A stretch of DNA of 64,000 nucleotides from Coleophoma eucalyptorum (Eukaryota; Ascomycota; Leotiomycetes; Helotiales; Dermateaceae), in NCBI GenBank assembly GCA_026120035.1, contig JALRME010000018.1, positions 1-64,000 on the forward strand, given 5' to 3'. This document shows, piece after piece, positions 36,284-49,335 of the stretch. The translations under genes were made by a program, and so were the position numbers. Under the pieces are notes generated by a model, which was given only the letters and a program-made list of their open reading frames with translations, was not told the DNA's origin and did no database searches. The first letter of the stretch is position 1. Each line of letters opens with the position of its first letter.

Positions 36284-39015
36284 GGTGGGTGGTATGGCAA
36301 ACGGGGAGGGAGAGTGAAAGTTGCGTGGAGAGGGAGGAGAGAGGAGGAGGGAGGTGGAAACGGAGGGATATTTATTCAAGGCAGAGCAAGGAAGGTTCAA
36401 GCTCCGGTGGCAGGTGCACACACAACCACACCCGCACACCTACACACGCGCGCACTCTCTGGCTCTAGGTGGTAGGCAAGGCAAAAGTTGAATGGACAGA
36501 CAGTAGTGTTTCGAAGGAAATGCACTAGCCGAAGCTGGGTCCGACAGCAGACAAGTTTCTCATGCGGACGGCGGAAAGAAAACTGGAGGTCCCACTGGAA
36601 TGCAAAGGCCTGCTGGGTATTGGATATCGGTCCAGAGAGAGTCGCAGGTTTTGCGGGCAGGGAAGGAGGATGATGCAGAAGCAAGAGTTGCGGCAAAAGG
36701 GCCAACGCTGCTACCCTGGAGCATATCTGCCCCAACGGATTTCCACACCTCAACTCAACTCAACTCAACTCAACTCGAGCTAACCGAGAACGCGACTTTG
36801 AATGGGGCATGGGAGGTGAGCAGCGGTTACGCGAGCAGGCGAGACAGGCCAACCGACAGACAAACCAAGCAAGGATCCAGCTCGGCGTGATGGGTCCGTA
36901 CTCGTAGGCTTCGATGATTGAGTGCAGTACCTCCTGGCGGTGCGGATTACGGCCTTCTGCATTATTGGCACTGTGACGGGACACCAGCCTACGAAGCACA
37001 TGAAAAAGCTTCGTAGCCCCAACCTCCGAGGCCCTCGACACCCTTTGTCTTTCAGGTCTTTCAGCAACGGAAATGCATCCCTCCAGCATAAAGCAGTACC
37101 TACGGTACGCTCTCCTACTCGAGCAGATAGGTCGGACGCGTGAACGTTGAGATTGGCGCCCTTAGCTTCAGGTCGGCTGGGCGTTTGATAGGTTCAGTGC
37201 ACAATAGGGGTCCAGCTGTGAGCAGCCGTGGCAGCAGCAGTTCCAGTCCCAAGCACTGCCCGGCCGCGCTTCCGGGTTCGACGCTGGAGTCGAGGCCGAC
37301 GATTGGGCGGCTGGGTCATTGGGCAACTGTCAACCTCTCTCGCTTCGGCGCCGGTCTTGTTTAGCTTTTTTGCGCTCTTCGCCTTTCGCTTCCTGCTGGA
37401 TTTTCATGGGATGGCATGGGATTGAAGGTTCTGTACAATTGTTCCGGTCCGTAAGTCCTTTTTCCTACGCCAAAGGTATACTTTTGATCTGTGAGGATAA
37501 AAACAAACCCCCCTGCCGCCCTTTTCGCCTCAGGGCTGCCTCAGGGCCAGGAGGCGTGACCTATTAGGCATCTCGTTACTGAGACTCCGTCATAGGGAGC
37601 TGGCCCGGCAGGGGTTTGTTTACCCATCTGCATCCACATCCACATCCACCATTCTTACCCTTCCAGCCATCCATCCGTCGTCCATTACAGTACAGGCAGC
37701 CAGGCGTCGACGGTAGTCTCACTTTCTGACCGGCTTGTCATCACGGTCTCCTCTCGCCATCGCACTCTGCATCTACACATGCATATTTGGTCTCGGTACA
37801 GTCTGCTCAGCCCATCTCCCGTCGACCATTGCGATATTGCGACATCTATGTTGCGATGCCGATGCCGATCCAGCGATTCCCCTCCTGGCCCTTTTTTAGC
37901 TCCCCCAGCCTTACCCTCGATGGACGCCACCTCCGCCCCACACTTTCTCAACAAAAAAAATGGAGGAAGCGAGCCTTAAGTGGCAAATCTCTGCTCCCCA
38001 CAGCGAGGTCCAGTGCAGCGTGGGCAGTTCAGTGCACTTCAGTTCCGTTCCGGTCTGCTGGAATACCTTTGATGGACGGAACTGTCGTCTGCTCGAGTAG
38101 TGTGTGCAGGATGCTTCAGGCCCCTCGCCCCTTGCAGCCCACCCGCAGCTACACCCCCCACCCCACCACCCTACCCTACCTTGCACTGTCGAGACGGTCA
38201 CGACTGTCACTGTAGGTTGCATGCGGTACGTACAAAGTACACCCTTCAAACGCCAGATGCCGAGGCAGACCAAAACAAAACCCGTCCGGTCAACCATCGC
38301 CACGTTTACCATTGGCTAGAGCTGTCCCTAAAATTCTGCAAAACTTATTCTCCTACAACAACTTACTGTCCAACACCTCTACCCCAAAAGCTGGCTCTGC
38401 CGAGCCCCTTCTGCTCCGGCCCATCATCCCAAAATCAATCACCGTTCCTTCTCATTTGCCACCTGTCATGGGATACTGTAGGTTTGCCTGAAGCCCTTTT
38501 CACTGCCCCCGGACGGCTGCGGCGAGGAATGAGCACCCTGAATGCCGCGCGACACATGGCACTTTCCATATATTTCCAGCAACATCGGTCGGTTTCTCCC
38601 TCTCCCTCGTTCCCCGGTTTCTTAGCCACGATGTCCCTGGCTTTGCCATCGGCCTTGGTTTGTTGAGTGTTCAAGAACTGTAGGTTTTACAAGCTGTCAA
38701 CCTTCGGGTCAGACCAATTCTCTTGTCGAGTCATGTGCCACTTGGCGCGTCAGCGAAATTGCGTCTTTGCTTTTCCGTTTAATTTCTTGAGGAGGATTCT
38801 TGGTTACATGCATTAATAGCTCTTGCTCAAGTTGTGGCTTGGGGAAAAAAAAAACACGAAAAAAAAGGGAAAAAAAATAGGACCTCTGGCGATGGTTAAT
38901 CTCACAGTTATGCCGCAGATGAAATCCTACACATAAATAAGCATTGTCTCTTCGTGCTATTTCTATTCTATTACAAGGCTGACACCCCTCGAAACACCCC
39001 TTGACCCATTCAAAT
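36284..39015. other. 2.7-kb intergenic stretch upstream of OLE1
   Basis: This likely holds the OLE1 promoter and leader. It contains CA-rich and CT-rich tracts and a CAACT pentanucleotide run. The open frames at 37.8-38.7 kb are Ser/Pro-rich translations of pyrimidine-rich DNA without domain features. A-rich runs near 38850-38880 are probably the 3' flank of the thioesterase gene. Confidence 0.5.
36750..36776. repeat. (CAACT)n pentanucleotide repeat
   Basis: Five consecutive CAACT units upstream of OLE1. Confidence 0.85.
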
Positions 39016-39938
39016 CTATAATTTGGATATCTCAGGATCTATATTCACCTTGCCGTGTTCACAGATAGCCATGATCGCCCCGTCACTCTTCCTCTTCATC
39101 ACTCCCTTGATGGTACATAATCGCTTCCCAGCATGCACAACCTCACTCTCAATCAGGACCGTTTCTCCACTGGGGACCGGCCTGAGATAGGTGACATTCA
39201 ATGTCCGGCTCACACCCACGAATGTCCAAAACCCCGGCTTTGCTATGGGTGCCAGTGCAGTGGTGGTGCAAATGTCGAAAATAGTTGCAGCGCAGCCCCC
39301 GTGGAGATTCCCTAGTCGGTTGCAATGCTCTGGTTCGACGGTAAACGATAAGGTCGTACGTCCGGTTGGTGTTGCTGATGCCGACACCAAGCTCATGTGG
39401 TCGCGGAAGGTTGAGGCTCCCCAACCCTAGACTTTGAATTAGTCGTAGCTCTGCCAGATGTGCTGATCTGGTCCGGTAAGCAACGCGTAGAGATTTTTGA
39501 ACATGTTGTCATGCCCCATCATTTGCCCGCTTGTGGGCACAAGTGTAGCTATGTTTGCAGACAGCTTGGGGAGACAAACCATTAAGAACTTTCTTAATGA
39601 TGATGCCATGACATGTATCCTTGACTAGAACGTCCCTGGTAATTCCAGAGCTTGAACCAGTACATCCATCAGATTCATCTTGAAACTGCTACAACGGACG
39701 AAATCGAAAGTACCGCTGTGAAACTACAGTAGGAAACAACAGCACGCAAAAGGAATTTAAAAAAAATTTAATAACAATGCAATGGACAATGACTGACATT
39801 GTATTCTTCCCACGCTGTTCCATCCAAGATGGATCTTACTCGAGTCTCTGCATCTATATCATCATCCTGCGGCACTCCAGCCACAAGCTTAGGTGGTGAT
39901 TGGCCGGCACTCTGGAACTTCAGTTTCGGGACCGTCAT
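39016..39938 (-). CDS. Hotdog-fold acyl-CoA thioesterase (ACOT13/PaaI type)
   Basis: The C-terminal exon (39426-39016) carries a complete hotdog core: EPEHCNRLGNLHGGCAATIFD with the HGG signature, RTLNVTYLRPVPSGETVLIESEV, and a final CEHGKVN. Such enzymes hydrolyse acyl-CoA or related thioesters. The N-terminal exon (39938-39798, ending AWEEYN) splices with a GTCAGT donor. Joining it directly to the CTAG acceptor at 39427 gives an in-frame 183-residue protein but needs a 371-base intron, long for this window. An additional exon inside (39688 to about 39600) is possible, since that stretch is open and follows a good TAG acceptor. However, its downstream donor is weak. An upstream in-frame ATG at 40064 would add 42 residues. 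The product is firm; the exon structure is not. Confidence 0.75.
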
Positions 39939-40241
39939 CGGAACAAATATCGTAATAAGGATATAGCACGAGAGAAGGAGGGTCGGGCAGTGAGGCAATC
40001 TAGGAGATGTCAGGTTATCATGCGAAGTTGTCGTACTGTCATCGGCGTACGGTAGAGTATACATAAGCCCAAATCCAAGCGATAGCCGAGGTTGATTAGA
40101 TTAGGACGTTTGATAAGGCAAGGCTGTCTTTTGATGCCTGAGGCCTAAAACGTGACCCCCCGGTCGCGAAACTGTTTGTTTACTGTTTACTTCACACGCA
40201 GTTTTTACACGATAATAATCTGCAACAAACACGACGCAAAG
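39939..40241. promoter_or_regulatory. Shared divergent promoter of thioesterase and SMC2
   Basis: About 300 bases separate two head-to-head start codons, so the two genes must share this control region. No specific binding site was recognised. Confidence 0.5.
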
Positions 40242-43200
40242 ATGAGGGTCGTAGAGGTGATTATCGATGGGTTCAAGTCCTACGCTGTAAGGACGGTTAT
40301 ATCAGGATGGGACGAGAGCTTCAATTCCATCACCGGCTTGAACGGTAGTGGGAAGTCAAATATTCTCGACTCAATATGTTTTGTTCTGGGTATCACGAAT
40401 ATGACTACGGTTAGAGCGCAGAACCTGCAGGTATGCTCCCGCCCTCAACCAAAATGCTGCCTTTGGATCTTCTAACTGACCGTCTCAGGATCTCATTTAT
40501 AAACGTGGACAAGCTGGAGTTACGAAAGCCAGCGTTACAATAGTCTTCGATAATCGCGACAAGAAGAAGTCGCCCATAGGCTTCGAGGAATATGCACAAA
40601 TCAGTGTCACTCGCCAGATTGTGCTTGGAGGGACCAGCAAATATCTCATCAATGGCCACCGAGCACAGCAACAAACAGTGCAAAATCTCTTCCAGTCGGT
40701 CCAGTTAAACATCAACAACCCCAATTTTCTTATTATGCAGGGTCGAATAACCAAGGTTTTGAACATGAAGGCCGTCGAGATTCTGGCCATGATTGAGGAA
40801 GCTGCAGGTACTCGTATGTTCGAGGACCGACGAGACAAAGCGTTTAAGACAATGGCCAAGAAGGAGATGAAAGTGCAGGAAATCACGGAGCTGTTGAAAG
40901 ATGAAATTGAGCCAAAGCTGGAGAAATTACGAATGGAAAAGCGGGCGTTCCTTGATTTCCAGCAAACCCAAAACGACCTTGAAAGACTTACGAGGGTGGT
41001 TGTTGCTCATGATTATCTTAAGCACCAAGAAAAGTTGAAACAATCAGCAACTGACTTGGAGAACAAGAAGCAAAGGGCGACAGAGCTGGAAGAATCTGCT
41101 CTCAGGCTAAAGAGCGAGATCGCAAATCTTGAGGAGGATGTCAAGAGAGTTAAGGCGCAACGGGAAAAAGAGCTGAGGAAAGGGGGCAAGGCACAAGCAC
41201 TTGAAGAAGAGGTTAAAAAGCATTCACATGAACTTGTGCGGTTGTCAACAGTCATGGATCTGAAAAAGTCAAGTATGGAGGAAGAGAAGGAGCGGAAAGC
41301 TAGCATTCAGAAGACGGTCTCCGAGCTTGAGACTTTGCTCAAGCAAAAGACGAAAATCTACGAGAAGCTCCAAGTCCAATACGACAAAGCCAAGGAAGAC
41401 TTAGAGAAGCAGAGCGAGGAAGCTGAAACAAAAGAAGAGCTTCTGCAAACACTTCAGACTGGAGTTGCTTCCAAAGAAGGCCAAGAGAGTGGATATCAAG
41501 GACAACTTCACGATGCTCGAAACAGATCCAGTGCAGCTTCCACAGAACAGGAGCAAGCCAAGCTCAAGATGGCACACCTCGAAAAGCGTATCAAGGAAGA
41601 AGAGCCACGAGCGAAGAAGGCCAAGGAACAGAATGCTGGGCTCCTTGGAGACTTGGAGGGTCTCCGGGCTCAGGCACAAAAGCTTGAGAACAACCTTGCT
41701 AAGCTTGGATTCGAGGCCGGGAAGGAAGATGCCATGTACAAGGAAGAGTCAACGCTTCAACAGACTATTCGCAAACTCCGAGAGCAAGCGGATGGCATGA
41801 AGAGGAGAGTAGCCAATATCGATTTCAATTATGCTGACCCTGAGCCTGGCTTTGATCGCTCAAAGGTCAAAGGATTGGTCGCACAGCTTTTCACTCTAGA
41901 CAAAGACCATGTTGATGCTGGAACCGCACTTGAAATCTGTGCTGGAGGTCGTCTGTATAATGTGGTTGTCGACACCGAGGTCACCGGTACCCAGCTTTTG
42001 CAGCGCGGAAAGCTCAGAAAACGTGTTACAATCATCCCGCTGAACAAAATTGCATCCTTCCGAGCATCTGCTGAAAAAATCGGAGCAGCACAGAGAATCG
42101 CGCCCGGAAAGGTTGACCTGGCGCTATCTCTTGTTGGTTACGACGATGAAGTTTCCACGGCTATGGACTATGTCTTTGGCAACACTCTGATTTGTGCTGA
42201 TGCTGCTACAGCCAAGCGAGTGACCTTCGACCCAGCAGTTCGTATGAAGAGTATCACCCTTGAGGGGGACTCTTACGATCCTTCTGGAACATTGTCTGGT
42301 GGAAGCTCTCCCAACTCTAGCGGAGTTCTTGTCACTCTACAGAAGCTCAACGAGTTGAACAAAGAGCTGGCTTTACAAGGAAGAGCGCTGGCGGAGCTAC
42401 AAGCAACTATGGCTCGTGAGAAGAAGAAGCTTGACCAGGCTAAGCAAATCAAGCAGGAACTTGATCTCAAATCCCACGAGATCAAACTTACTGAGGAGCA
42501 GATCGGAGGAAACTCCTCTTCGTCGATCATTCAGGAAGTTGAGAATATGAAGACAAGCATTACGCAATTGAAGGCCGACCTCCAGGAAGCTAAGCAACGA
42601 CAAGATGAAGCCAATAAAGACATCAAGCGAATTGAGAAGGATATGAAAGATTTCGACTCGAACAAAGACGGAAAGCTTGTTGAGTTGCAGACTTCACTCG
42701 ACGCACTAAGGAAGACACTTGTGAAGAATTCTGGCTCCGTAAAGGCTCTTCAAAAGGAGCTGCAAGGTGCTCGTCTTGATTCCGAACAGGTTGGAGGGGA
42801 TCTTTCGGCTGCTCAAGAGCAATTACAAGAAGTAGAGCAGACACTGAAGCACCATGAAGAAGAGATTCAAGCTCTTATTTCAGAACAAGGCCAGCTCAAG
42901 GTATGCACCGCGCCTTATTACCAGGACATAAGCTAACAGGTCTAGGATACTCACGACTTCGCTCAAGCACATCTTGATGATGAGAGGGCCAAGTTGACAG
43001 GTTTTGATGATGAGTTGCGTTCCTTGGATGAAGCCTCTCGGTCCAAGGCAGCTCGCATCACTGAGGAGGGCCTTGAAATGCAGAAGCTTGGGCACCAAAT
43101 CGAGAAGTTCGACAAGGATCAGCAAGTAGCTGTTCAACTTGTGGCTCATATGGAGAAGGAGCACGAGTGGATAGCTGATGAGAAGGATAACTTTGGTCGC

Positions 43201-44035
43201 ACTGGAACACCATATGATTTCAAAGGACAGAACATCGCTGAGTGCAAGGCGTCGTTAAGGAACCTTACGGAACGTTTCCAAGGCATGAAGAAGAAAATCA
43301 ACCCAAAGGTTATGAACATGATCGACAGTGTTGAGAAGAAAGAGGTCGCGCTCAAAAACATGATGAAGACTGTTATTCGGGATAAGAAGAAGATTGAGGA
43401 AACCATTGTTAGTCTCGACGAGTACAAGAAGGAAGCTCTGCAAAAGACGTGGACGAAAGTCAATGCCGACTTTGGTTCCATCTTCGCTGAACTTCTCCCG
43501 GGCAGTTTTGCGAAGCTTGATCCGCCAGAAGGAAAGACAATCAATGAAGGTTTAGAAGTGAGTCGTGATGTCGGGTTGGTGCTGAAATCTAAACTAACCA
43601 TGAACAGGTCAAGGTGTCTCTCGGCAAGGTGTGGAAGCAGAGTTTGACCGAATTAAGTGGTGGACAACGGTAGAATCAATTTTTCGTAACTTAAAGTACC
43701 GACTGACTTTTGCTAGATCGCTGGTCGCGCTATCGCTCATCATGGCTCTTCTTCAATTCAAGCCAGCGCCAATGTATATTCTCGATGAGGTTGATGCAGC
43801 TCTTGATCTGTCCCACACGCAGAATATTGGCCACCTGATCAAGACAAGATTCAAGGGCAGCCAGTTCATTGTTGTCAGTCTAAAGGAAGGAATGTTTACG
43901 AACGCTCCAAGAATTTGTAAGGATCCCAACAGATTTCTCGTCACTGTAGATGCTAATTATTATTATTTAGTCCGCACGCGTTTTAGCGAAGGAACTAGTG
44001 TTGTCCAGGCGTTGACAGCGGCCGATTTCAAGTGA
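40242..44035 (+). CDS. SMC2: Condensin subunit SMC2 (structural maintenance of chromosomes 2)
   Basis: Six exons (40242-40430, 40489-42900, 42946-43557, 43608-43669, 43717-43916 and 43971-44035) give 1179 residues, the normal SMC2 length. SMC2 pairs with SMC4 to form the ATPase of condensin and compacts mitotic chromosomes. The Walker [10 protein letters not shown] is at 32-40. SMC2-type [11 protein letters not shown] lies near 150, followed by [16 protein letters not shown]. Long Glu/Lys-rich coiled coils flank a hinge at about 520-680 (the part around [21 protein letters not shown], with [10 protein letters not shown] at its end). The ABC signature LSGGQR is rebuilt across the fourth intron, Walker [12 protein letters not shown] follows, and the last exon gives [13 protein letters not shown]. 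Three of the five introns sit in the final 480 bases. Confidence 0.97.
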
Positions 44036-46921
44036 AACTGTTTGGCTGCATGTCAAAAAATTGCATGAGTGGGGGGGGGGGGGTATGGCGTTTGGTTAAA
44101 GTTGGTGGGTGAAGTGTTGTATTCTGGGCTACCTGGGACACCTAATGACTGTATGACATAATACGTATGTGAATATGAGTTCATGCTTGCAATAAAATCT
44201 TGTGCGTGATAAATCCTGCTTGATAAATCGCTATCTTGTGTTTCTTGGAAAGGACACAGCACTTGGCGCTTTGCCAACTTGGATGACGAGTACATTGATC
44301 TGCTGGATAGTCAGGCCAGTATTATGACGAGCGGGCTTATTTGCTGCAAATATCATTTTTTGACGTGCTAACCCCTCACACGCACCTTTGACTGCTGGTC
44401 AGGGATAAGATTATATTAGCGGACACTTAATGGATGGTTGCAGGATCTCGATTGTTTGATGCAACTTCTCGACCTTGTGCAGGATGATCGCCTGGGAAGA
44501 CAGGTGATTGGAGTACCTCGCTAAAACAGGTAGGGGAGTCGGAAGCTCATCCTAATGGAAATATGCTCTGGGGATTTGACATGCGATATTTCGATTTACA
44601 GTCCGATTCATGAGCTGGTGTCGCGTTCCATAAACCTTCCATTGACAATCTTATCTTTGCAACTTCCTAAGTAGTGGCACGAGGACATGGAGGTCTGATG
44701 TTTGATCTTATCACATGCGAAAGATTGGACTGTGCCGCCGAGATGTAGGAAGCCACCTCCCCACACCTCTTCCCGTTTTTTGGGGAGAGTAGCCCAGGTG
44801 CATTCCTAGCCATTATGTCGTTTCCCTCGTCTAGCTGAACATAAAACGGGTGGGTGGCCAGATGCGCAAAGGAACTCGATAAGTGGGGGAGCAGAGTCTG
44901 CCTGGAGGGGAACTGTAGCAATGCCCTTCTTCTGTGTAGAAACTCGCACAGAGAGCAGTAGAGTGAAATCGCAGTGGCTTGCTTGTGTGGCGTGGGTCCT
45001 CCGCAACCATACCCGATTCACTCCTCCTCGTTGTGGAGGTGGCACTTGGCCGGACGGATGCGTGCTCATCTCCGATACAACTTGAAAAGCCTCGCACGCA
45101 AGCAAGAGCCTGTCGGGACCTGGTCCAGCCAAGACTTTGTCTGCACCATCAGTCAACGTGAGCGAAGGAACATTGATTCTGAGTTTGTTCTTTTGAACTC
45201 CTTCCTTGTGAATGCATTAGCTGTACATTTGTTGACAGTTGATGATATCCCGAGCCATGGTGGCACTTAATGCCTCATGCTTCAACCTTGGCGGGCTATC
45301 CTTACGAGGAGTTATGGCTGGAGTTACAGAGGCAAAGGCTAGCATGCAATACGTCGTTCATCGTATTTATGCGCATACGCAAGATGCGCTCAAGTCGATG
45401 GAAGCGAAAGCATCCGATGGATGAAGCCACCGGCTAGCAACGTTCTTGTAGCCAGATATGATTGCCGACACGACCTGCGAAGATTATGAATTCATTTGTC
45501 CAGGTCTTGGCTTACTTTCGCGATGCGATGGCCATGTCAAGCCAGGTATACATTGCATGGAATACGCCGTAATGCCGCGCCATGAGACGATGGAGAAGCG
45601 TACAGAGAGAGAGAGAGAACATGGCATTATCTGGATCAGCTTGAACATCAATAGCCCACCAGCAGACATGGTTGATATGCAGTGGGCAGACACACTGCAG
45701 AGTGTGGCTTTGTCGGGCAGTCAACCTTCCGTGTTGAGAATGCTCTTACGGGCTTGGCTGGCTCGTAGACTCGGTTCAGCCGTCGCAGCGCACGGCGGAG
45801 TTGTACAGAGTCCGTCTTGTGGTATATTTCTTAAAGCCAACCGTACACGTACACCGTACTACCGTACCACCGTAGACGTATTCGATATGGCAGACGTACT
45901 GGGTCTGCGCTAAGCAGCCACTGCAAGACCCAATCAATCTCGGCCCCGCCACACAATAGGGGTCCTTTGACCCTGCAGCAGATTGACCAAGACCCCTGGC
46001 AGTAGTCGCTCAGTAGGGCGCTGGTGCTAGACACATCGCGACGGCGTCATAACTGCCACACTCGCTGAAATGGGCCCGAGAAGGAGAAAAAAGAGGGAGA
46101 AGGAAGGTATAAGGCGGGCAGTTCTGTCAGTTTGGCACTTTCTGTCCTGTAGCACCACACTGGTGCTGCCCTGTGGAGTGTGAGGGAGGATCGGACAGGT
46201 CTCGCGATGAGTATTTTGTACCCTTCTGCACGCCATCTCGCACCAGATTTTGCGTGGGATCTGCATCGGATCCTGTCTCAAACACCGACGTGAGAATAAT
46301 CCGACTGCGCGAAACCCACGCTAAACTCAATGTTGCCCATGCTTTGCTTGCCCTTCCTGGCCTTCGCTGTCCTTTCACCTTAATTTATTTTTATCCTTAT
46401 ACGTCGCCCCAGTGCGCCCGCCGTGTTAGCTTCGAGTTCCAGAAGCAGGAGGGAAACGCAATCACAATCAAATCTATTCCTCCAGTCCAATCCAGTCCAA
46501 ACCAAGCCTGTCCAATCCATATCGACCAAACTCATCTTCCAACTTTGCTTTAGTCTTCTTCCAACCTCAACTTCATCTCCTGCTTGTTGTTGCTTGCTTG
46601 CCCTTCTGACCCTCTTTCCCTCCTTTATTCCCATTCCCATTCCCTTAACCTGATCACTACAACGGTCAACTCTGGTGTCGCCGAACAATTGATCCTTCCT
46701 CGATTGTTTTCCTTGCCCTGATCCAACAACTTCTTTTCCTACACTCCTTTTCCGGACGCCCTGCTTCATGTACCACCCTATTTGGTACGTATTGTCCACT
46801 CTATAGCCTGTGTCTCTGTAACACCCACGATTCGAGAGGCTAATTCTCCTCGGTGCCTTGCAGCAGCTAGATAGCACACTCTGTGCTCTTGACCGCCTCA
46901 TTACCTTACCCTCACTACATT
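44036..46921. other. 2.9-kb intergenic stretch; no gene seen
   Basis: SMC2 ends at 44035 and the MOSC gene begins at 46922, both on the plus strand. A G13 run lies at 44071-44083. Near 45840-45880 there is a cluster of CCGTAC/CGTAC words. From about 46.4 kb the plus strand is rich in TCCAATCC/CTTCC pyrimidine words, typical of a fungal core promoter and leader. No supported coding region. Confidence 0.55.
44071..44083. repeat. G13 homopolymer
   Basis: Thirteen consecutive G in the 3' flank of SMC2. Confidence 0.9.
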
Positions 46922-48402
46922 ATGATCGCCATTGTCCACCAATATCGGGATGTGTTGGAGCAGCATTACCATTTTTACGAGCAACAGTTGCTAAACTGGC
47001 TGTCGTCCATTCCGACGAGCACTTACGTTCTCACTATTCTAGCTATATGTCTGCCGCCAATCGTGGCCCTGATCTTCTATGAGATCGAACAGGCGCGCCT
47101 GGTCGCTGAACAACCCAAAGGATGCAGAAAGCTCGGATTGAAGATCACCAGTAATTTGGAGAATGAGTTTGACAAGAAGTTCTCCGAGGGACGCCCACCA
47201 AGTACTGAGGAAACTTCGGCTGAGTGGTGGCGCTTGAAGAGTTTGTGGATTTATCCAGTCAAGAGCTGCTATGGTGTGGAATTGCCTCGTGGTACTGTGG
47301 TATCGACTGGAATGGAATACGACCGTCAATTCACTTTCGCACAACTCAAAAGCCCGTTTCCGGTTGGAGCAAACACGCCAGACAAGGAGAAGGCTGCGCA
47401 TAAATGGGAGTTCATCACTCAACGCCAATTTCCCCGCTTGGCCAAGGTCAAAACTGAGATGTGGATTCCCGACCAAGGCGTCGACACCTACAAGCCAGAT
47501 GCTGAGGACGTTCAGAGTGGAGGAGTGATCATTTTGAGCTTCCCATACCAGGAAGCTGGATGGAGAGGAACACTTGCAAAATGGGGCGGAGCAGTCAAGG
47601 GTACCGAGCCGCGAAAAGCTTTCCGTGTGCCCTTCGACCCATCCCCAGCGCAGATCGAAAAGGCTGGATATACCTATGAGAAGATGACCATCTGGAAAGA
47701 AACAGTCAATGCTTTGAACGTGGAGCTTGAGATTCCGGATGAACTTCGTTACTATCTCGGAATCAGCAACAAGTTGGGTTTGTTCAGAATCGACAATTCG
47801 CAGCTGAGAGAGGTGCATAGAAATGCGCCAACAAAAGAGCAGATTGGTTGGCAGCCAGTGACCGGCTTCCAAGACGCTGTAGGTTTTTCGCATGCCTTTA
47901 TAGTATATCTAAGACTAACGTGACCAGTACCCTCTCCATCTGATAAATCTTGCCAGTGTAAGAGATGTGGAACGCCAAATGCCCAAGACGAAGGATACTC
48001 CCCGCCTTTCTGCTGCTCGGTTCCGTGCCAACCTTATTAGTCAGTACTTCCACTCCCCAAACCTTCCCTCACTAACATACTACAGTCACTGGTCCCCCAG
48101 CATATCACGAAGACACCTGGAGAAAAATCAAGATCGGATTTTATGAATATGACGTTTCTTGCCGCACAACCAGATGCAAGTTGCCAAACGTAGACCAAGT
48201 CACAGCCGAGCGACACGCCTCCGAACCAGACAAGACGCTACGAACTTTCCGAAATGTAGACGAAGGTGCCGGCCCAAATGTTGGGTGTCTGGGTATGCAG
48301 ATGGTCCCATTAGCCAAAGACAGTGCTCTGAAAGTAGGAGACGAGATAATAGTTCTGGAGGTAGTCGACGAGGCTTCTCCACACAAGTACATCTCAAAAT
48401 AG
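46922..48402 (+). CDS. Membrane-anchored MOSC-domain protein (mARC-like)
   Basis: Exons 46922-47878, 47928-48039 and 48086-48402 encode 461 residues. The chosen ATG gives a short N-terminal part and one membrane helix (about 34-54, TYVLTILAICLPPIVALIFY). The MOSC N-terminal barrel follows (SLWIYPVKSCYGVELPRGTV, TGMEYDRQF, FITQRQFPRLAKV), then the MOSC domain with YPLHLINLASVRDV, RFRANLIITG and EDTWRKIKIG. A cysteine in GPNVGCLGMQMVPL near residue 425 stands where family members bind the molybdenum cofactor. mARC-type enzymes reduce N-hydroxylated compounds at the outer mitochondrial membrane. Substrate and location here are inferred. The protein is longer than animal mARC, with an insertion near residues 190-260. 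Confidence 0.88.
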
Positions 48403-49335
48403 TCGCCCCTAGGTATAACGAAATGGGGTTTCGCATAGCACCTCTCAATTGAGGATATAAAAGGAGCGCATGGAGTTTGTAGGCATCCGGGAGTGCTTTG
48501 GTTCATTAATTTACATTTTCTTATCCTTTTATTTCCTTTGTGAATAGTGGATATGTTGCCACAGCTGGGTACCTTAGGAGTATATACAGTATGTCTTTTC
48601 TTCCTGTTTGGGATTTTCGTTCGGCATGGCATCATTTTGAATGAAGAACTTGATACCCCATACACTACATCCACGTTTTTCTTCTCTCCTACATTGTCTT
48701 TTTTAGGTTGGACATAGTCTGTCTCTGTACAACGTGTAAGATGAATGAATTTGGTATTATATTGTAATGCAATTCAGACTCCTTCGAATCATGACTCTAA
48801 AGAAATGCTAGTCCTACAGAATAGTGAGAAAAGAGCCAAGTTGATTTGAGTGGCAAACTGTAAAAGACTGGCGGTGCTACAGTCATTGTTGCAACGCACC
48901 AGAGTGCTGTTTGCTTCACATTGAAATGATATACCTTGGTACCAACAGATATTTTAGCACCTCCAATCAAGGCACTTCTTATCTCCGAAGATCTAGAATC
49001 GCAAGCTATAAGGGAGATTTAATCATTGACATATCTGGACTAGCCTTTCGGCATCTCGGTCTGTAACATCATTTCCCCGATAGCTTTGAAAGCAGAGAGA
49101 AGATTCCATGACGATTGATGCAATCGTGTTGTACTTTTAGCATAGCATACTCATCCTTGTCTCCTCCTTTCTTTCTCTTGCCTATTTTCCTTTTCATATT
49201 CGTACAGCCTGGACACAACATTCTTCTCGTTGCACCACAGACTGTAGTCTTTCCTTCCTGCGATATTACTTGGTGGTGCTCCACCAACGCCTATTTCGGA
49301 GCGCAGCACACGACTGACTTGGAGCTTTCAGAAGT
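48403..49335. other. Intergenic between MOSC gene and LON
   Basis: 933 bases holding the MOSC 3' UTR and the LON promoter. CTCC/TTTC pyrimidine tracts lie around 49155-49200. No gene seen. Confidence 0.5.

Noticed and set aside
38100..38666. 188-codon open frame on the plus strand between OLE1 and the thioesterase
   Set aside because: Low-complexity Pro/Ser/His composition from CT- and CA-rich DNA; no family features.
44806..45156. 116-codon minus-strand frame downstream of SMC2
   Set aside because: Basic and Arg/Ser-rich with overlapping alternatives; no domain and no ATG context of note.
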